A DNA stretch of 64,000 nucleotides from Psychrobacter urativorans (GCF_001298525.1 NZ_CP012678.1:1116001-1180000); one strand, 5' to 3'; counted from the stretch's first letter, positions 19,227-31,700 are shown. Numbers and translations are program-made. Notes: generated by a model from the sequence alone, not told the origin.

Positions 19227-19888
19227 GATCCACCTCCAGACACCGGTGCAGCAACAGCGTCATCAACGGCTTCCTTATCGCTCTCTACTTGCACTTGGGT
19301 AGTAATCTCAAATTGCACATAACTGTCTTCAGGATAAACGGGGCGTGGCTGCTCGCCAGTAGTCACTGTTTGAGTAATCTCAGGCGCAGGCTGATAAGCC
19401 GTAATATTTTGTTGAATATTACGCACGGCTGAATTACCCATCCACTTACTACTGTCTAAGTTACGAATTAAGCTCGACACGACATTGGGATTATCCGCAC
19501 GACCCGTTAAGGTAATTAAATCACCTTCCCGCTTCAGACCATTTAAATACAGCGCAGGTGGTATGGCTTTCGCAATATCATCCCACAAGCGAACAGGAAC
19601 CGGACGACGTCCTTGCAAATCTTGAATCACTTGCATGCGCGCAATGATATCTTCACGGCGCTGCTCCAAGCTATCAATTTCTTTCAAGGCAGTATCTAAG
19701 CGACTATTTTCTTGTTCAATAAGGGCATTAGCATCACGCTGCTCAGCCAACTCATTATTAAAATAGCTCCACGTCGCAAATGCCGCTAATAGCGCCAGTA
19801 AGGTAACTGCAACTACTAAAGTCATAAACTCTTTATTACGACGTGCGCGTTCTTCTTGTCGCCAAGGTAATAGGTTAATACGAGCCAT
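19223..19888 (-). CDS. pilN: Type IV pilus alignment protein PilN
   Basis: 221 residues. The cytoplasmic N-terminus MARINLLPWR is the conserved segment that binds PilM. One membrane segment (about 23-43) follows, then a coiled coil and a ferredoxin-like periplasmic domain. The start overlaps the pilM stop as TAATG and the stop overlaps the pilO start, so the four genes pilM to pilP are translationally coupled. Confidence 0.95.
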   Translation of the reverse strand: MARINLLPWRQEERARRNKEFMTLVVAVTLLALLAAFATWSYFNNELAEQRDANALIEQENSRLDTALKEIDSLEQRREDIIARMQVIQDLQGRRPVPVRLWDDIAKAIPPALYLNGLKREGDLITLTGRADNPNVVSSLIRNLDSSKWMGNSAVRNIQQNITAYQPAPEITQTVTTGEQPRPVYPEDSYVQFEITTQVQVESDKEAVDDAVAAPVSGGGS

Positions 19889-20943
19889 TAATCAAAGCTC
19901 CTTAATGCCAGACCACACGCAGCCATTAAGCTTGGGGCATCAATTGCCAGCTGCTCACTGTCTATATAAGGATCAATTGTCATATTAATAAAAGGGTTGG
20001 CGACAGTGACCGGTACACCCAACTTTTGTTGCACCATACCTGCAAGACCAGGAATAGAGCTACTACCACCAGCTAACACCACATGGTCAATATTATTATA
20101 TTGACTGGAAGAAAAGTAAAATTGTAAAGAGCGTGTAATCTGTTGGATAGCACCTTCCATAAAAGGCGTCAGTATTTCTGGATAATAATCATCGGGTAGC
20201 GTACGCTCACGCTTATTAACAGTCGCCTCTTCAAAGGATAAGCCATAACGATTTTGAATCGCCTCAGTCAACTGTGCACCACCAAAAAGTTGTTCACGGC
20301 TATAAACAAACTCACCATTTTTGGCAACATATAAAGTGGTTTGATTATGACCAATATCGACCAAAGCCACTAATTCTGGCATATCACTAAGAGAGTCAAC
20401 CATCAGCCCATAGGCGCGCTCAATAGCGTGTGACTCAATATCCATGATTTTAGTTTTTAGCCCACCAAAGGTCAGCGCATCAACACGCTGTTCGACGTTT
20501 TCTGAACGCGAAGCGGCTAGCAACACTTGTACTAGATTGTCACCTATCAGCGACGGACCCAATACCTCAAAGTCAAGATTGACCTCTTCTAATGGGTAAG
20601 GAATGTACTGATCCGCATCTAAACGAATTTGAGCCTCACGCTCGACATCACTAAGTGCCATATCCATATCAATGATTTTAGTAATCACTGACGAGCCTGA
20701 AACTGCAGTAGCCGCATCGCTACCACTTACCTGACAACGTCTGGCTAACAATGATAGCGCATCACCAACTGCCTCAGTATCTATAATCAGCTTATCCACC
20801 ACAGCACCTGGCAGTAATCTTTCGATACCATAAGATTTCAGGTGGAATATTCCTTGCTGTCGTTGTATGTCAACGATCTTTACTGAGGTGGCGCAGACAT
20901 CTACCCCAACTAAATGTCGACCTCTGGGAGAAAATAGTCTCAC
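19888..20943 (-). CDS. pilM: Type IV pilus actin-like protein PilM
   Basis: 351 residues, actin/FtsA-like cytoplasmic ATPase fold. Seen: phosphate 1 region LVGVDVCATSVKIVDI, phosphate 2 region VALVDIGHNQTTLYV and the adenosine motif HVVLAGGSSSIPGLAG. It binds the PilN N-terminus at the inner face of the membrane. The GTG start at 20943 has AAAGGA 8 nt upstream. It is the first gene of the pil operon and is divergent from mrcA, the same arrangement as hofM-mrcA in E. coli. Confidence 0.95.
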   Translation of the reverse strand: MRLFSPRGRHLVGVDVCATSVKIVDIQRQQGIFHLKSYGIERLLPGAVVDKLIIDTEAVGDALSLLARRCQVSGSDAATAVSGSSVITKIIDMDMALSDVEREAQIRLDADQYIPYPLEEVNLDFEVLGPSLIGDNLVQVLLAASRSENVEQRVDALTFGGLKTKIMDIESHAIERAYGLMVDSLSDMPELVALVDIGHNQTTLYVAKNGEFVYSREQLFGGAQLTEAIQNRYGLSFEEATVNKRERTLPDDYYPEILTPFMEGAIQQITRSLQFYFSSSQYNNIDHVVLAGGSSSIPGLAGMVQQKLGVPVTVANPFINMTIDPYIDSEQLAIDAPSLMAACGLALRSFD

Positions 20944-20969
20944 AACCTCTATCCTTTATATTAATTATA

Positions 20970-20975
20970 ATTATA
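20970..20975 (-). promoter_or_regulatory. Candidate -10 element of the pilM promoter
   Basis: TATAAT on the minus strand, 26 nt before the pilM GTG. Upstream sequence offers only a weak -35 (TTACAA at 15-nt spacing), so this is a candidate only. Confidence 0.35.
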
Positions 20976-21073
20976 CAATGTAGTAGCTATTTGTAAGAAA
21001 TGACTACAATACGTTACTTAGTAGCGAGATTCAAGTACTTAAAGATACTATGTAGAGAAATTACACTTTTAGT

Positions 21074-21103
21074 ATGACCTGCTCTTTTTGTTCGAGGTAT
21101 AAT
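21074..21103 (+). promoter_or_regulatory. Candidate mrcA promoter
   Basis: ATGACC (21074-21079), 18-nt spacer, TATAAT (21098-21103), 38 nt before the mrcA ATG. The -10 is consensus and the -35 matches partly. Confidence 0.5.
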
Positions 21104-21141
21104 ATACTATTTGTTGCAAATTTTAACCGATAAGTCTAACT

Positions 21142-23817
21142 ATGACCAAAAACATTGCTACCGTTCGTCTGATTCACTTTTTTGTGGGGCTTTTTATCGC
21201 CTGCTTGGCGTTGGCAGTGATTTTAGCCCTTGCCGTACCCATTGGTTTTTATGGAATGGCGATGTATTTAGCGCCTACCTTGCCAAGTATTCAAGAGATG
21301 AAAACGGCAAGTTTAGAGATGCCATTACAAATTTATAGCAGTGATAATAAGCTAATTGGTCAATATGGCAACCGTTTATCGCTTCCTGTTACCTTTGAAC
21401 AGATACCAACAGACCTAACCCATGCCTTTTTGGCGGCGGAAGACTCCTCCTTTTTCCAGCATAGTGGCATTAGTATTAAGGGTCTTGGTCGGGCAGTCAC
21501 CGAAGTCGTCACCGAAGACGATGGTCAAACCGGTGGTTCTACCATCACGATGCAGGTTGCCAAAAACTATTTTTTAAGCTCTGAACGTACCTTAAACCGT
21601 AAGCTTACTGAGCTGTTTGTCGCCCGAAAAATGGAAGATGAGCTCAGCAAAAATGAGATTTTGACCTTATATGTCAATAAAATATATCTAGGCGAAGGGG
21701 CATACGGCATTCGTGCGGCTGCTAAAAAATATTATAGCAAGTCTTTAGAAAACCTTACGATTGCTGAGATGGCGATGTTGGCAGGTTTGCCGAAAGCGCC
21801 TTCTAAATACAACCCTGTTGCCAATCCCAGCCGTGCTCTAACACGACGTAACTGGATTATTGGGCGTATGCATGAGCTTGGCTATATTACTAAAGCTCAA
21901 CATGATACCGCGGTTAGTGCTCCAATTGGTCTGAACCTTTATCAAGAAAAGCTCGACGTCAATATGCCGTATTTGGCAGAAATGACGCGTTATGCTTTAG
22001 TTAATCGTTACGGTGAACAAGTCGTTAACGGTGGCTGGCGCGTTCGCCTCACGGTCGATAGTCAAGCACAAATTGATGCCGAATCGGCAGTATTAAAAGG
22101 CTTGGTATCTTATGATCATCGCCACGGTTGGCGCGGTGCGGAAGCCAATGATGAACCGTTAGAAAAATTCCGACCTTACGGTAGCATGATTCCTGCTAAA
22201 GTCACTAAAGTCAGCTCACGCAGTTTTGAAGCCACTCTACCTTCTGGAGAAAACGCCACGGTAGAATGGTCAGGCATGAGCTGGGCGCGCAAGCACTTTT
22301 CAGCCGACCGTATCGGTAACTCTCCCGGAAATGCCGCACAGATTGTCAGTAAAAATGACATCATTCGCTTAATTAAGACTGATAATGGTAATTGGAAATT
22401 GGCACAAGTTCCTGATGTGCAAGGAAGCTTAGTATCATTAAACCCAGATAATGGTGCAGTCAGAGCATTGGTTGGTGGTTTTGATTTTAACCACAGTAAA
22501 TTTAACCGAGCGCTACAAGGCTGGCGCCAGCCGGGCTCAACTATCAAACCACTCGTCTATACCGCTGCTTTAGAAAAAGGCTATCGTCCTGACAGTATTG
22601 TCTCCGACCGTCCCATTCAAGTGGGCGACTGGAAACCTAAAAACTCAGACGGGCGTTTCTTAGGTGATATTCCCTTACGTCGCGGTTTATATTTGTCTCG
22701 TAACCTAGTATCGATACGACTGCTCCAAGCCATTGGTATCTCAGATACCTTAAGTTTACTGGATCAATTCGGTTTGGATAAAGAAAAGCTGCCAACGACT
22801 TTATCACTGGCGCTTGGTGCAGGACAGGCAACACCGCTACAAATGGCAACGGCTTATGCCACCTTTGCTAATGGCGGGCACCGTGTTCAGCCTTATTTTA
22901 TTGAACAAATTTATAATTATGATAATAAATTATTGTTTCAAGCGAATCCAAAGCAGGCTTGCGCGTTATGTTTTAACGAACAACTCGTTGATGTCAATAA
23001 AAAGCTGATTGAAGAGCATAACAAACCTATCGATACCGCTGATAAAGATTTAGAAAAAGTTAAAAAGACTAAACTATCTACGGCTGATAAAATTAAAAAA
23101 GAAGCACAAGATAAAGAAGACTATATTAAAGCACTTAATCTTAGCACTTACGATGCCAGTCCAGCGGCAGATCGTCTCAAAGCACCTCTAGTTCAATACG
23201 TTCCAGCAGTTCAAGCACCACGAATTTTAAAACCACGTGTCGCTTATGAGATGGCAGGTATCTTACGTGAGGTGGTACAGCACGGTACAGCAACAAAAGC
23301 GAGAGCGTTGGGTCGTAATGATATTGGTGGCAAAACAGGTACAACCAACGAAGCTAAAGATGCATGGTTTGCAGGATTTCATCCAACTAACGCCACAATA
23401 GTATGGATGGGTTTTGATCAGCCAGCAACTCTAGGTCGCCGTGAATATGGCGGTGTCGCAGCGCTACCCGTATGGATAGACTTTATGAGAGCCCAGCTTA
23501 AAGGCACACCTCATCAATGGGTATCGCTTAATAATCGCGCAAAATCGATAAAACAAAAACAGCGAATTATAGAAATGACCGATGACGGCATCATTGTTCC
23601 TGATGATGAACTAGAAAATGAAACTGGCGAGGTGGCAAAACCAACTACGCCAAAAAAACAGCAGCGCAAGCAGCCCGAACCTGATCTGACATTAGAACAG
23701 AATACTGACGGCATCGGTAATAAACGCTTAGCAGCACCCGATCGCAACAAGGATAGCGTATCACAAAAACCATTGAAAGCTACACCCACTGACAGTATGC
23801 CGCCAATGCCAGAATAA
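21142..23817 (+). CDS. mrcA: Penicillin-binding protein 1A
   Basis: 891-residue bifunctional class A PBP that polymerises and cross-links peptidoglycan at the cytoplasmic membrane. A single N-terminal membrane segment (about 10-36) precedes the glycosyltransferase domain with Glu100 in AAEDSSFFQH and GGSTITMQVAKN. An OB-like insert follows (about 340-400). The transpeptidase domain has Ser466-Thr-Ile-Lys469, Ser519-Arg-Asn521 and Lys731-Thr-Gly733. A Lys/Asp-rich insert lies around 615-675, and the tail after about 800 is a polar extension rich in Lys, Gln and Pro. The location opposite pilM is conserved with other gamma-proteobacteria. Confidence 0.96.
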   Translation: MTKNIATVRLIHFFVGLFIACLALAVILALAVPIGFYGMAMYLAPTLPSIQEMKTASLEMPLQIYSSDNKLIGQYGNRLSLPVTFEQIPTDLTHAFLAAEDSSFFQHSGISIKGLGRAVTEVVTEDDGQTGGSTITMQVAKNYFLSSERTLNRKLTELFVARKMEDELSKNEILTLYVNKIYLGEGAYGIRAAAKKYYSKSLENLTIAEMAMLAGLPKAPSKYNPVANPSRALTRRNWIIGRMHELGYITKAQHDTAVSAPIGLNLYQEKLDVNMPYLAEMTRYALVNRYGEQVVNGGWRVRLTVDSQAQIDAESAVLKGLVSYDHRHGWRGAEANDEPLEKFRPYGSMIPAKVTKVSSRSFEATLPSGENATVEWSGMSWARKHFSADRIGNSPGNAAQIVSKNDIIRLIKTDNGNWKLAQVPDVQGSLVSLNPDNGAVRALVGGFDFNHSKFNRALQGWRQPGSTIKPLVYTAALEKGYRPDSIVSDRPIQVGDWKPKNSDGRFLGDIPLRRGLYLSRNLVSIRLLQAIGISDTLSLLDQFGLDKEKLPTTLSLALGAGQATPLQMATAYATFANGGHRVQPYFIEQIYNYDNKLLFQANPKQACALCFNEQLVDVNKKLIEEHNKPIDTADKDLEKVKKTKLSTADKIKKEAQDKEDYIKALNLSTYDASPAADRLKAPLVQYVPAVQAPRILKPRVAYEMAGILREVVQHGTATKARALGRNDIGGKTGTTNEAKDAWFAGFHPTNATIVWMGFDQPATLGRREYGGVAALPVWIDFMRAQLKGTPHQWVSLNNRAKSIKQKQRIIEMTDDGIIVPDDELENETGEVAKPTTPKKQQRKQPEPDLTLEQNTDGIGNKRLAAPDRNKDSVSQKPLKATPTDSMPPMPE

Positions 23818-23896
23818 AGCAGTTACTTAAGTATAAACTTACGCACCAATAGCTTGTCATACGATGACAATGTAGCATCTACCTAAAACAGTCATT

Positions 23897-23934
23897 AAAA
23901 ATGCTCGCTCAGTTATCATTGAGCGAGCATTTTT
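23897..23934 (+). terminator. Intrinsic terminator after mrcA
   Basis: Perfect 15-bp stem AAAAATGCTCGCTCA (23897-23911) with TGAGCGAGCATTTTT (23920-23934), 8-nt loop, about 80 nt after the mrcA stop. Confidence 0.93.
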
Positions 23935-24263
23935 TATTAACTATTTCATGCAAATATACTTTGTATGGCACTAACCAATGAAGATCATCCAAACGCTTGG
24001 CTCACGCTTGCTTTTTTCACGCTTTGTTTTTCATTATTATAGCCATTACCCCTATTAACCGCTAACTGCACCCTAACCTCTATATGACTTTAACGCCTGT
24101 TGCAGGCGCATAGCGTCATAGAACCATAATGAAAGTAATAGCTGAATAATATTACCACTCCAGCCTTGAGTTCTAAATTAACTATCATGATAGATATAGT
24201 TATATTTAAGTTGTCAAGCGCCTGTCTATAACACGCTTAGCATTTTCATTTGTGTCAACGCAT
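23935..24263. other. Gene-free stretch between the mrcA and rpoC terminators
   Basis: 329 nt with no credible coding frame between the two convergent terminators. The only structure seen is a nested inverted repeat at 24083-24120: outer arms TATGAC/GTCATA (24083-24088, 24115-24120) and inner arms CGCCTG/CAGGCG (24094-24099, 24103-24108). Confidence 0.5.
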
Positions 24264-24293
24264 AAAAAAGCCAGTAACAAGACTGGCTTTTTT
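24264..24293 (-). terminator. Intrinsic terminator of the rpoBC operon
   Basis: Perfect 12-bp stem AAAAAAGCCAGT (24264-24275) with ACTGGCTTTTTT (24282-24293), 6-nt loop, about 50 nt after the rpoC stop. Confidence 0.93.
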
Positions 24294-24343
24294 ATATTAT
24301 GCTTACGGTGGAATACTGCACCAACTAAGTTAGCTTAAACCTA

Positions 24344-27300
24344 TTAAGATTGACTACCTTGGCTCAGCTCTTGTGCAAATGCTTCATCAAAGCTAGTGAA
24401 GTCTTTAGTATCACTATTTGCCGTTGTGATATCAAATGCAGCATTGATGTCTTTATCCTGCAGCTTCTGCTCAGCTTTCTCTTTACGAGCTTTATGGTAA
24501 GCAAGCCCCGTACCAGCAGGAATCAAACGACCAACCACCACGTTTTCTTTCAGACCACGTAGCTCATCGACTTTGCCCATTACTGCAGCTGCCGTTAATA
24601 CACGCGTGGTTTCTTGGAAAGACGCGGCTGAGATAAAGCTTTCGGTTGCCAAGCTGGCTTTGGTGATACCTAGCAGCTGACGCTCAAACTGAACTGGGAA
24701 TTTGTCTTCCGCCGTTAGTTTTTCGTTAAGTGCTTTGATATCAACATATTCAACTTGGTCACCTTTAAAGTGATTTGAGTCGCCGCTATCTGTGATCTCA
24801 ACTTTACGCAACATTTGACGAATAATAACTTCAATGTGCTTGTCGTTGATTTTTACACCCTGCAAGCGGTATACGTCTTGTACTTCGTTAACGATATAGT
24901 CAGCAAGCGCGGTTTGACCTTTAAGGCGTAAGATATCGTGCGGGTTTTGTGGACCATCAGCAATAACTTCACCGCGTGCTACGGTCTCATTTTCATAGAC
25001 GTTAATCTGACGCCATTTCGGAATCAGCTCTTCATGTATTTCACCATCTTCATTAGTAATAATAAAGCGGTTTTTACCTTTGGTTTCTTTACCGAAGCTG
25101 ACGACGCCACTCATCTCTGCCATAATCGCATGATCTTTTGGACGACGGGCTTCGAATAAGTCGGCTACGCGTGGTAGACCACCGGTAATATCTTTGGTAC
25201 CTGATGAGGCCTGCGGTACACGACCTAGAATCGAACCTGCTGCTACTTTTTCACCATCGCCAACACGAATGATGGTTTCAGCCGGTAAGAAGTAAACCAC
25301 TTCTTTACCTTCGTCGGTGTTCAAGATAATCGCCGGACGTAAGTCTTTTGCTGAGCTTGAACGGTCACGCGTCGCAAGAATCTCAAACGAGCTCATACCA
25401 GTCGCATCATCAACTTTTACGGTAGCCGTCAAGCCATCAGTGATTTCACTAAAGCGTGCGGTACCAGCGAATTCTGTGATGATAGGATGCGTGTGCGGAT
25501 CCCATTTAGCGATAGTTTGACCGCCTTCGACTTGTTCTTCATTTTTCACAAGTACGCTTGAACCGTAAGGTACTTTATAACGTTCACGCTCACGACCTAA
25601 CTCATCGGTTAAGGCAATTTCAGCTGAGCGCGATACGATAACCAAGTGACCATCAATATGCTCAACGGTTTTCATATTCTCAAAATGTGCTTGACCCGCG
25701 CTACGTACAGAAATGCTATTGTCCACTGATGCTGAACTTGCGGCACCACCAACGTGGAACGTACGCATGGTTAACTGAGTACCAGGTTCACCGATCGACT
25801 GGGCTGCCATAACACCAACAGATTCACCGATATTGACTTTATGACCACGGGCAAGGTCACGACCATAACACTGTGCACAAACACCATGCGCCACATTACA
25901 AGTAATGACCGAGCGCACCCAGATATCATCAATCGCATTGTCGTCAAGTACATCGACCCAATGCTCGTCAATTAACGTACCCGCTGGAATTAAGATTTTT
26001 GATTCATCATCATTGTAGGTGACATCACGTGCCGTCACACGACCCAATACAAGATCGCCAAGCTTTTCAATGATCTCGCCACCTTGAATATGCGGCGTCA
26101 TGAGCAAGCCCACATCAGTGCCACAGTCGTCGGTTGTAATAACCAAATCTTGTGCCACGTCAACCAAACGACGCGTCAGATAACCGGAGTTAGCCGTTTT
26201 CAATGCCGTATCCGCAAGACCTTTACGTGCACCGTGAGTCGAGATAAAGTACTGAAGTACGGTCAAACCTTCGCGGAAGTTGGCTTTAATCGGGGTCTCA
26301 ATAATTGAGCCATCCGGTTTAGCCATCAAGCCACGCATACCAGCAAGCTGACGAATCTGCGCCGCACTACCACGAGCACCAGAATCTGACATGATGAAGA
26401 TAGAGTTAAATGACTTTTGCTCTTCCTCGATGCCTTGCGCATTAATTACTTTATCCGTTGCCAAGTTATCCATCATCGCTTTGGCGACTTTGTCATTGGT
26501 ACGTGACCAGATATCAACTACTTTATTATAACGCTCACCAGCCGTCACAAAGCCTTGCTCGAATTGATCTTCAATTTCGCGCACTTCAGCTTCGGCAACT
26601 TCGATGATTTGTTTTTTCAATGGCGGAATGACCATGTCATCCAGACCAATTGAAACACCAGATAACGTCGCTTGTGCAAAACCAAGATACATCAATTGGT
26701 CAGCGAACATAACGCTGTCTTTCACACCCATCTTACGATAGCAAGAGTTGATAAGACGTGAGATGTTTTTCTTGGTCATCTCTTGGTTACATTCTTCAAA
26801 CGCCATACCAACTGGCATGATGTTCCAAATTAATAGACGACCTGCAACGGTATCTTTGATACTCGTCTCTTTAGTATGATTGCCTTCTTCGTCAATATGC
26901 GTTTCAGTCACACGTACTTTAATTTTGGCATTGACGTGTAAGTCGTTAGAACCAATCGCACGTAAAGCTTCATTAACGGTGGCAAAAATCATGCCCTCGC
27001 CTTTAGCATTCACTGATGAGCGACTGATATAATACAGACCCAATACAACGTCTTGCGATGGTACGATAATTGGCTCACCATTAGCAGGTGACAAGATGTT
27101 GTTGGTGGACATCATCAAGGCACGTGATTCAAGCTGTGCTTCTAGGGTCAACGGTACGTGAACTGCCATTTGGTCACCGTCAAAGTCGGCGTTAAACGCA
27201 GTACAAACCAATGGGTGTAGCTGAATCGCTTTACCTTCAATCAGTACTGGCTCAAATGCCTGTAGACCCAAACGGTGAAGGGTTGGCGCACGGTTCAAGA

Positions 27301-28570
27301 GTACTGGATGCTCACGAATGACCATCGCTAGCATATCCCACACTTGTGGCTCTTCACGCTCTACCATCTTTTTGGCAGCTTTAATCGTCGTCGCTAAACC
27401 ATGTGATAATAGCTTGTTATAAGTAAATGGCTTGAATAGTTCAAGTGCCATTTTCTTCGGCAAACCACACTGATGCAAACGTAACGTTGGACCAACAACG
27501 ATTACAGAACGACCAGAATAATCAACACGTTTACCAAGCAAATTCTGACGGAAACGACCTTGCTTACCTTTGATCATATCAGCCAAAGATTTCAATGGAC
27601 GCTTGTTACTACCCGTAATCGCACGACCGCGACGACCGTTGTCTAACAACGCATCTACTGACTCTTGCAACATACGTTTTTCGTTACGTACGATGATATC
27701 AGGCGCGCTTAATTCAAGCAGACGCTTAAGACGGTTGTTACGGTTGATCACACGGCGATACAAGTCATTTAAATCTGACGTTGCAAAACGTCCACCTTCT
27801 AGTGGTACTAGCGGGCGCAAATCTGGTGGTAGTACTGGCAAGATGGTCATGACCATCCATTCAGGTTTATTATTAGAATCGCGGAACGCTTCTAATAATT
27901 TAAGACGCTTAGACATTTTCTTAAGCTTCGTCTCAGAACCTGTTTGTGGAATCGCTTCACGCAAATCATCAATCTCGATGTCTAAATCGATATCTTTTAA
28001 TAGGTCTTGAATCGCTTCTGCGCCCATCTTGGCGACAAATTCATCACCAAACTCTTCCAACGCTTTGAAATAATCTTCATCATCAAGCAATTGGTACTTC
28101 TCTAAAGAAGTCAGACCCGGCTCAGTGACGATATAGCTTTCAAAATATAGGACGCGTTCGATATCACGAAGCGTCATGTCTAATAACAGACCGATGCGGC
28201 TTGGTAATGATTTTAAGAACCAAATATGCGCAACAGGACTGGCTAGGTCAATATGACCCATGCGGTCACGGCGCACTTTAGCGGTAGTGACTTCAACGCC
28301 ACATTTTTCACAGATAACGCCTTGGAACTTACGACGCTTGTATTTACCACATAAACATTCAAAATCTTTTACAGGGCCAAAAATCTTGGCGCAGAACAGA
28401 CCGTCACGTTCAGGCTTAAAGGTGCGATAGTTAATGGTTTCAGGCTTTTTCACTTCACCATGCGACCATGACTTAATGACGTCAGGTGAGGCTAAGGTAA
28501 TTTGGATGCTATCAAACTCACGGTTACCGTTGCCGGTAGGGCTTTGCATGATATCGAGTAAATCTTTCAA
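24344..28570 (-). CDS. rpoC: RNA polymerase subunit beta'
   Basis: 1408 residues (E. coli 1407). It holds the catalytic magnesium-binding loop NADFDGDQ at 460-467 (Asp462, Asp464, Asp466). The N-terminal zinc-binding cysteines are in [20 protein letters not shown] and the second zinc site is in [15 protein letters not shown]. The start is a TTG at 28570 with GGAG 7 nt upstream; the next in-frame ATG is seven codons later and would lose conserved N-terminal residues. It follows rpoB by 174 nt with a perfect hairpin in the gap. Confidence 0.98.
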   Translation of the reverse strand: MKDLLDIMQSPTGNGNREFDSIQITLASPDVIKSWSHGEVKKPETINYRTFKPERDGLFCAKIFGPVKDFECLCGKYKRRKFQGVICEKCGVEVTTAKVRRDRMGHIDLASPVAHIWFLKSLPSRIGLLLDMTLRDIERVLYFESYIVTEPGLTSLEKYQLLDDEDYFKALEEFGDEFVAKMGAEAIQDLLKDIDLDIEIDDLREAIPQTGSETKLKKMSKRLKLLEAFRDSNNKPEWMVMTILPVLPPDLRPLVPLEGGRFATSDLNDLYRRVINRNNRLKRLLELSAPDIIVRNEKRMLQESVDALLDNGRRGRAITGSNKRPLKSLADMIKGKQGRFRQNLLGKRVDYSGRSVIVVGPTLRLHQCGLPKKMALELFKPFTYNKLLSHGLATTIKAAKKMVEREEPQVWDMLAMVIREHPVLLNRAPTLHRLGLQAFEPVLIEGKAIQLHPLVCTAFNADFDGDQMAVHVPLTLEAQLESRALMMSTNNILSPANGEPIIVPSQDVVLGLYYISRSSVNAKGEGMIFATVNEALRAIGSNDLHVNAKIKVRVTETHIDEEGNHTKETSIKDTVAGRLLIWNIMPVGMAFEECNQEMTKKNISRLINSCYRKMGVKDSVMFADQLMYLGFAQATLSGVSIGLDDMVIPPLKKQIIEVAEAEVREIEDQFEQGFVTAGERYNKVVDIWSRTNDKVAKAMMDNLATDKVINAQGIEEEQKSFNSIFIMSDSGARGSAAQIRQLAGMRGLMAKPDGSIIETPIKANFREGLTVLQYFISTHGARKGLADTALKTANSGYLTRRLVDVAQDLVITTDDCGTDVGLLMTPHIQGGEIIEKLGDLVLGRVTARDVTYNDDESKILIPAGTLIDEHWVDVLDDNAIDDIWVRSVITCNVAHGVCAQCYGRDLARGHKVNIGESVGVMAAQSIGEPGTQLTMRTFHVGGAASSASVDNSISVRSAGQAHFENMKTVEHIDGHLVIVSRSAEIALTDELGRERERYKVPYGSSVLVKNEEQVEGGQTIAKWDPHTHPIITEFAGTARFSEITDGLTATVKVDDATGMSSFEILATRDRSSSAKDLRPAIILNTDEGKEVVYFLPAETIIRVGDGEKVAAGSILGRVPQASSGTKDITGGLPRVADLFEARRPKDHAIMAEMSGVVSFGKETKGKNRFIITNEDGEIHEELIPKWRQINVYENETVARGEVIADGPQNPHDILRLKGQTALADYIVNEVQDVYRLQGVKINDKHIEVIIRQMLRKVEITDSGDSNHFKGDQVEYVDIKALNEKLTAEDKFPVQFERQLLGITKASLATESFISAASFQETTRVLTAAAVMGKVDELRGLKENVVVGRLIPAGTGLAYHKARKEKAEQKLQDKDINAAFDITTANSDTKDFTSFDEAFAQELSQGSQS

Positions 28571-28660
28571 GTTGCTTCTCCGTTATCTTTATAATCACCT
28601 GACAGCGCAATATAACGCTAATGAGATGAATGAAGGCAATGAATAGGGTTGAGATAAGTC

Positions 28661-28697
28661 ACTAAAAGCAGCATGCCTTATCGCTGCTGCTTTTAGT
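28661..28697 (-). other. Perfect hairpin in the rpoB-rpoC gap
   Basis: 12-bp perfect arms ACTAAAAGCAGC (28661-28672) and GCTGCTTTTAGT (28686-28697) with a 13-nt loop and no T tract. It is transcribed within the rpoBC mRNA and could be an RNase processing site or a stabilising element; this is inference. Confidence 0.6.
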
Positions 28698-28744
28698 TGA
28701 CAACTAAGTTTAAAAATAAAATCGAATATAGGATTTAATTAAAC

Positions 28745-31700
28745 TTAGTTACTTTGTTTTAGCTCAATATTAATACCCAATGATTTGATTTCTTTGGTCA
28801 GTACGTTAAATGACTCAGGCATGCCTGGATCCATATATTGCTCACCATCGACGATGTTTTTGTACATACGGGTACGACCTTCAACGTCATCCGATTTCAC
28901 CGTTAGCATTTCTTGCAAGGTGTACGTCGCACCATAAGCTTCTAGGGCCCATACTTCCATCTCACCGAAGCGCTGACCACCGAATTGCGCTTTACCACCA
29001 AGCGGTTGCTGCGTCACTAGCGAATAAGAACCGGTTGAACGTGCATGCATCTTGTCATCAACCAAATGGTTAAGTTTGAGCATATACATGTAACCAACCG
29101 TCACTTTACGGTCAAACTTCTGACCGGTACGACCGTCATATAAGGTTTGCTGACCGTCTCTTGATAGACCAGCAAGCTCTAACAAGTCTTTAACTTGATG
29201 CTCATGCGCACCATCAAATACTGCCGTACCCATAGGTACGCCTGCACGTAAATTGTCTGATAATGCCAGGATCTCGTCATCAGTCAAGCTATCAAGATCG
29301 ACTTGCTCACCACCAACTTTATTATAAATTTGGTCTAAGAAATCACGCAAATCTTTGATTGCTGCTTGTGACTTCAGCATACCATCAATTTTCTCGCCCA
29401 AGCCTTTCGCAGCCATACCTAAGTGAGTCTCGAGTACCTGACCGATGTTCATACGCGATGGTACGCCCAGTGGATTCAGGACGATATCAACCGTGTTACC
29501 ATGCTCATCATATGGCATATCTTCAACCGGCATAATGCGTGATACCACACCTTTGTTACCATGACGACCCGCCATTTTATCACCAGGCTGAATGCGACGC
29601 TTAACTGCTAAATAAACTTTAACAATTTTTTGTACGCCATGTTGCAAGTCATCGCCAGCAGTCAATTTGCGTTTTTTCTCAGCAAACTTGCTATCGATGT
29701 CTTTTTGCTTATCAACCAAATATTCTGCAATTTGGGTCAAGCGTTCAGAGATCTCTTCTTCAACAGGCTGAATATCAAGTAACGTCTCAAGGCTCATGCC
29801 TTTCATGTCAGCAGCAGCCATAACCGTACCGGCTTTTAAACCAGAACCACCGCTTACTTTTTGACCATCTAACAAGCTTGCGATACGACCACGAGCCGCT
29901 TCTTCAAAAATACGTAGCTCTTCTTTTAAATCTTTACGATAGCTATCAAGCTGTGATTTTTCAATCGCTCTTGCACGCGCATCTTTTTCAACACCATCAC
30001 GGGTAAAGACTTGTACATCAATTACAGTGCCTTTGCTTGATGTTGGAACACGCAGTGAGGTGTCTTTAACATCAGCCGCTTTTTCACCAAAGATAGCCCG
30101 CAGTAGTTTCTCTTCTGGCGTCAGTTGCGTTTCACCTTTTGGCGTCACTTTACCCACTAAGATATCACCAGCATCTACTTCGGCACCGATATAAACGATA
30201 CCCGCTTCATCAAGGCTTGATAGAGCCGCTTCACCAACGTTTGGAATATCGGCAGTAATTTCTTCCGTACCAAGCTTCGTATCACGCGCCACACAAGTCA
30301 ATTCTTGGATGTGAATAGTGGTGAAACGATCTTCTTTCACGACTTTTTCAGAGAGCAAGATTGAATCTTCGAAGTTGTAACCATTCCACGGCATAAATGC
30401 GATGCGGATGTTCTGACCCAATGCCAACTCACCAAGATCCGTTGACGGACCATCAGCCAAGATATCACCTACAGCAATAGCATCGCCTTGGTTAACAATA
30501 ATACGTTGGTTGATACAAGTGTTCTGGTTAGAGCGTGTATATTTAACCAAGTTATAGATATCAATACCGGCTTCACCAGCAATCATCTCATCTTCGTTAA
30601 CACGAACAACAACACGTGAGGCATCAACATCTTCAATTACACCGCCACGCTTAGCGATGACACAAACACCAGAGTCACGAGCAACGTGACGTTCCATACC
30701 TGTACCTACTAACGGCTTATCAGCACGTAGCGTAGGAACTGCCTGACGTTGCATGTTCGAGCCCATCAAGGCACGGTTAGCATCGTCATGCTCTAGGAAC
30801 GGAATTAGACCTGCTGCGACCGATACTACCTGACTTGGCGACACATCCATATGCGTCACTTTTTCTGGCGGCATACGGACAAATTCACCATAGCTACGCA
30901 CACTGACCATCTCATCAGATAACGCGCCATCGGCGGTTACTGGTGAATCAGCCTGTGCAATGACCGTACCTACTTCTTCAATCGCTGATAAATATTCAAT
31001 AACGTCAGTTACTTTACCATCAACCACACGGCGATAAGGCGTCTCTAAGAAGCCAAAGCTGTTGGTTTTAGCAAAGGTAGCCAATGAGTTAATCAGACCA
31101 ATGTTTGGACCTTCAGGAGTTTCAATCGGACATACGCGACCATAATGGGTGTCATGAACGTCACGTACTTCAAAGCCTGCACGTTCACGGGTCAGACCAC
31201 CGGGTCCTAACGCAGATACACGGCGTTTATGCGTCACTTCAGACAATGGATTGTTCTGATCCATAAACTGTGACAACTGACTTGAACCAAAGAATTCTTT
31301 AACCGCAGCCGCAACAGGCTTGGAGTTAATCAAATCTTGTGGTGACAAGTTATCAGATTCAGCTGAGCTTAAACGCTCTTTAACGGCACGCTCAACACGT
31401 ACTAGACCAACACGGAATTGGTTTTCAGCCATCTCACCAACCGAACGAATACGACGGTTACCTAAATGGTCAATATCATCGACTTCGCCGCGACCGTTAC
31501 GAATCTCAATCAATTCTTTTAACACATTAACGATATCGGCGTTGGTCAACACACTACGTTCACGCTGAATATCAGGATCATCCGTATTATCAAATTCTAA
31601 CCCTAAACGACGGTTGAATTTCATACGACCGACATTGGATAAGTCATAACGATCAGCGTTAAAGAACATGCTGTCGAATAATTTTTCAGCGGTTTCAATC

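Noticed and set aside
27570..28010. 146-codon plus-strand frame within rpoC
   Set aside because: Antisense shadow of a conserved part of beta'; no independent support.
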